This document shows positions 61,232 through 64,000 of a stretch of DNA of 64,000 bases, piece after piece. A program made the position numbers and the translations under genes. Origin of the DNA: Acanthochlamys bracteata (taxonomy: Eukaryota > Streptophyta > Magnoliopsida > Pandanales > Velloziaceae); the NCBI GenBank assembly GCA_019914995.1, contig CM034129.1, forward strand, positions 4,725,725 to 4,789,724. Reading direction: 5' to 3'. Position 1 is the stretch's first letter; each line of letters opens with the position of its first letter. The notes beneath the pieces were generated by a model, which made no database searches, was not told the origin of the DNA, and saw nothing but the letters and a program-made list of their open reading frames with translations.

Positions 61232-62780
61232 ATGGTCTCTCTCCGTTTCCCGTTTGCTTCTTTCCCTCAGCCACCGAAGCTTCCACAATACCGCAATTTC
61301 CTCACCGCTATCGCCACAATCAGTGCGGGAACTGGTCTCGCTCTCTCTCTGAAAGTAAGGAGTTCTACGCAGATGTTTTAGATCAGGATCTGCACATGAC
61401 TGTTAGGCTCCAGATAGTTTATGGCTGGCTGAAAATTCAATCAGTGCGTAGTGCTTTTGAAGATTCTGTAGGAAATAGACTTAAGACACTTGGAGGGCAA
61501 GAGGACAAGGAATTACTTAGAAGGTAGCAATGCTTTCATACTCCCTCTTTCATTACACAAATGTCGGTAGTATTACTTCTTTGTTGAATTTTGTCTGATA
61601 ATTTTACAATTTGGCTGTAAACAACACAACTGAAATAAAGTTCATAGGCTAATATATTGATGTGTAAGTCTTTTATTGCTAGAGGATAAAATGAATGTCT
61701 CCTGCAGGTTTACATCCTTATTTAAGGACGAGTACCAACTTCCACCAGGAGCTATAATTGAACTTTCAAGGGAGCACGGGCATGTTCTGACAATAAAAAG
61801 TTAGTTTTTTCTTTAATTGCACTTAAATTCTGTGATTTATTTCTCTCAACAATACAAGCTGTCATATGTTTCTTCTCAGATTTTTTCTTACTGAACCATC
61901 CCTTTCTGTTAAACTTTTGTGTATGGTTCATGAAGATTGTGCTGACTTTATGAAGTAAAAAGCAAACAGTACATTTAGTTTACATTGGAAATTGATAATG
62001 TTGGACAAGAAATGATGTGGATTGCTAGCTTTTTATATTTGCCTTGACAAGCAAAAGAATGTTCAGTTACTTGCTGTGATGGTGGTCAACGGACTGTCTA
62101 GAAGTGGTGATCTTCTCCTTGCTTGAATTGAGGAGGATGTAGAGGAAGTATGGTGACCTTTTCGTGGAATTTGCAACAAGTAATCCTTTACAGAAAGATT
62201 GTAAACAATACTGAAAACTATTCTTTCAGGAAAGAAAGAGTAGAGGCTTACAGAGGATGGTGAGGGGCACCACATTTTCAATTGACATGCTTTGCAGTTA
62301 TTGATGGATGATTCACTGATGTCAAAGGTTCTCTTTCTGAGATCGTAATCAATATGCATCATAAATTCATTAGTTTGTGTCTTGCAGTTGCACATTTTAG
62401 AAGTAATAGTTTTTGCTTTTTGATGAGAAGTTCAAAGGGCCTGCTTGCCGGTGTTCACCATTAACTGGTACTGTGCAAGTTGTTCTGTCCATCATAGAGA
62501 TACACTATTTGAAAGCAGATCAAATTGTTTGGGTTTTTCTCAAGTATAACCATCACATGAATATATTAATTTGACTGTAACCCTTTTCTCTTGGCATGTT
62601 TGTGTTAGTTATTATCTTTTTCCTCTCTGTCATGCTATAGTTGATGCAAAGGAGATTGGGAGCATCCAAAGCAAGCTCTTGTGTCAGTCAATATTAGACC
62701 TTTACATCGGTGAAGATTCATTTGACAGAAGCGCAAGAGAAGATATTTTACATGGCTTGGCATCTCTTGTTCACAGTTAG
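61232..62780 (+). pseudogene. Fatty-acid-binding protein 2-like (CHI fold) gene with internal deletion
   Basis: ATG 61232 opens an apparent transit peptide (KLPQYRNFLTAIATISAGTG...LALSL) followed at 61355 by a perfect donor-like GTAAGG. Instead of an intron, the CHI-like domain follows at once in another frame (from 61357: KEFYADVLDQDLHMTVRLQI). It continues through 61523, exon 61708-61799 (FTSLFKDEYQLPPGAIIEL) and exon 62641-62780 (GSIQSKLLCQSILDLYIGED, TAG), with normal GT-AG introns. The ATG frame stops at 61381. The first half of the CHI fold is missing, as if a deletion joined the exon 1 donor to the middle of a later exon. FAP1-3 are plastid CHI-fold fatty-acid-binding proteins. Retained introns argue against a retrocopy. 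A short product from an internal ATG remains possible. Confidence 0.72.
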
Positions 62781-63323
62781 TGTTCACTCATTAGAATGGA
62801 TTACTACTGCAAGCTTACATAATTGTTTTCCTCCTCTAAATAAAGATGTATATTTTTTTATCTTCTGTCACTTTAAAATATAGTGTCTCTGCTATAAATT
62901 ATTGTTTAACTGTTCAATGGTGAGTGCTGCTATATGCTCCAAAGCTTCATTTTTGTTTTAGCCACTTTCTTGGCGACCAGCTCCTGTTGCGCCCGCGCCG
63001 AATTAAAATTCCTATATGCTCCTATGCTTCATGAATGAGTTGAACTTAAATAATTTTTCTCAAGCTTGTTGCTTCATTATAAGAAGTCATTTCAGCTACA
63101 TAAGGAAGGCGGTACGCTTCTTTGAGATAATGTGAAGTTACAGTATTATTTCAAAGTTCTGATACATGATAATATTGACATAAGAACCTGAGAACACACT
63201 CTTATTCTGCTACATGAACACGCTGACTTAGGATACGTTACGTGAAGAAAAGTAACTTGAATATCCAGAATAGGTGACTTAGTGGACGGCCGGAGGAAAA
63301 CATTCCTAAAGTGCAACTCAACA
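62781..63323. other. Intergenic region and lipoxygenase 3' UTR
   Basis: Between the FAP2-like remnant and the lipoxygenase stop (convergent). The right ~200 bp is probably lipoxygenase 3' UTR. No other feature recognised. Confidence 0.55.
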
Positions 63324-64000
63324 TCAGATCGAGATGCTGTTCGGAACTCCCCTTCCTGTGAGCCCTCCGACACGGCTATAGTCAGAGGTGTTCGGATAGA
63401 GCAACGAGTAAGGCACCTTAACAGGTCCAGTCCTGTTCTTTAAGCTCTTATCATGATTCATTGCCATGATCCTGTTCTCGATCTCCACCAGTTTGCCGCT
63501 GAACTTTTGAAATGCTTCCAGTGCCTTTTGATCCGATGTCCACTCAGGTGTATCACGTTGGCCAAGATACACCTCATCCGAGGAATGCCTTGACAATATT
63601 TCTATCAAGGAGACACCAATAATTGTCTGTAGCTGGCTTGTGATAGTTTTCAAAAAGACTGTATCAGGATTCTTCTCCAGCTCCTCATACTCCTTTGTTC
63701 CTGGTTCAGGCATGAAGCGACGACTGATCGTAGGACGATTAGGTAGGTAACCAGCATATGGATACTGCCCAAAGTTGACTGCAGCATGAAGAGCAGAAGC
63801 AACCCATATGATAATCGTGCAACTTTCTACTAGATCTGAGACTGTTTGCATCTTGGGCCACCAGGACTCATTCTTCAGGTCACCGTGTCCTACTTCACGA
63901 ACCTCCTTCCACCACTTCTGGAGTTCGACATCTTCCTGAACTGCAGCATCACTGGGGTAGTAGATGGAGCAGTAGTCTTGCACCCAGGTTTCAATTGCTG
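63324..64000 (-). CDS. Lipoxygenase, C-terminal exon (rest outside window)
   Basis: The final ~225 codons are in one open exon cut by the right edge; it reads in frame through the edge ([17 protein letters not shown]). The C-terminal lipoxygenase domain is clear: [40 protein letters not shown] (with the Asn iron ligand), [20 protein letters not shown] and [20 protein letters not shown]. The protein ends [10 protein letters not shown], where the terminal Ile carboxylate is the last non-haem iron ligand, so the catalytic end is intact. Lipoxygenases dioxygenate linoleic and linolenic acids. Similarity favours a cytosolic 9-LOX (LOX1/LOX5 type), but the residues that fix regiospecificity lie outside the window. 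Confidence 0.93.
   Translation of the reverse strand, partial: AIETWVQDYCSIYYPSDAAVQEDVELQKWWKEVREVGHGDLKNESWWPKMQTVSDLVESCTIIIWVASALHAAVNFGQYPYAGYLPNRPTISRRFMPEPGTKEYEELEKNPDTVFLKTITSQLQTIIGVSLIEILSRHSSDEVYLGQRDTPEWTSDQKALEAFQKFSGKLVEIENRIMAMNHDKSLKNRTGPVKVPYSLLYPNTSDYSRVGGLTGRGVPNSISI

Noticed and set aside
61232..61381. 49-residue short protein from the FAP2-like ATG
   Set aside because: It is only the transit-peptide-like start of a broken gene running into an out-of-frame stop.

Overview
The window is nuclear DNA of a eudicot plant. Genes have many GT-AG introns with T-rich acceptors, intergenic DNA is very AT-rich, and the products include photosystem I subunit PsaD, an acaulis5-type thermospermine synthase, a GBF-type bZIP, a raffinose/alpha-galactosidase family enzyme and a lipoxygenase. 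The species cannot be fixed from the sequence. No bacterial, organellar, viral or CRISPR-like region was seen, and no intact tRNA or rRNA gene.

Layout, left to right: the 3' part of a RIC1-like Rab GEF subunit (+, 236-5698, cut by the window edge); a PP2C-type phosphatase (+, 8192-11416); a G-box-binding bZIP factor (+, 12531-17554); a PPPDE/DeSI-like protease (+, 21427-24437); an MFS transporter (-, 25325-28055); about 5 kb of AT-rich DNA with MITE-like remnants and small duplications; a galactinol-sucrose galactosyltransferase 2/alkaline alpha-galactosidase gene (+, 33936-36881); the 48-kDa oligosaccharyltransferase subunit OST48/DGL1 (-, 37973-42725); a large acidic protein that looks like a plant relative of the animal PAAT family (+, 43700-48862); an intronless PPR protein (+, 50079-51371); intronless PsaD (+, 53195-53824); thermospermine synthase ACL5 (-, 54345-56258); the NatB catalytic subunit NAA20 (-, 57607-60870); a chalcone-isomerase-fold fatty-acid-binding protein gene with an internal deletion, probably a pseudogene (+, 61232-62780); and the C-terminal exon of a lipoxygenase (-, 63324-64000, cut by the window edge).

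The genes do not form a pathway; this is an ordinary gene-dense euchromatic segment. From memory of Arabidopsis locus numbers, PsaD/NAA20/PPR and GBF/MFS are also close neighbours there, suggesting conserved microsynteny. Exon models were built by hand: splice sites were chosen so that every junction keeps frame, and the summed coding lengths are all multiples of three.

The most interesting items are: the PAAT-like plant gene; the broken FAP2-like gene; a GC-AG intron and a (GA)21 microsatellite abutting a splice donor in OST48; an 84-nt in-frame, stop-free intron in the galactosidase gene; uORFs ahead of the PP2C and ACL5 start codons; a Tourist-like MITE in RIC1; a tandem pair of tRNA/SINE-like units with Pol III boxes; and a cluster of ACGT-core sites in a gene-free interval.
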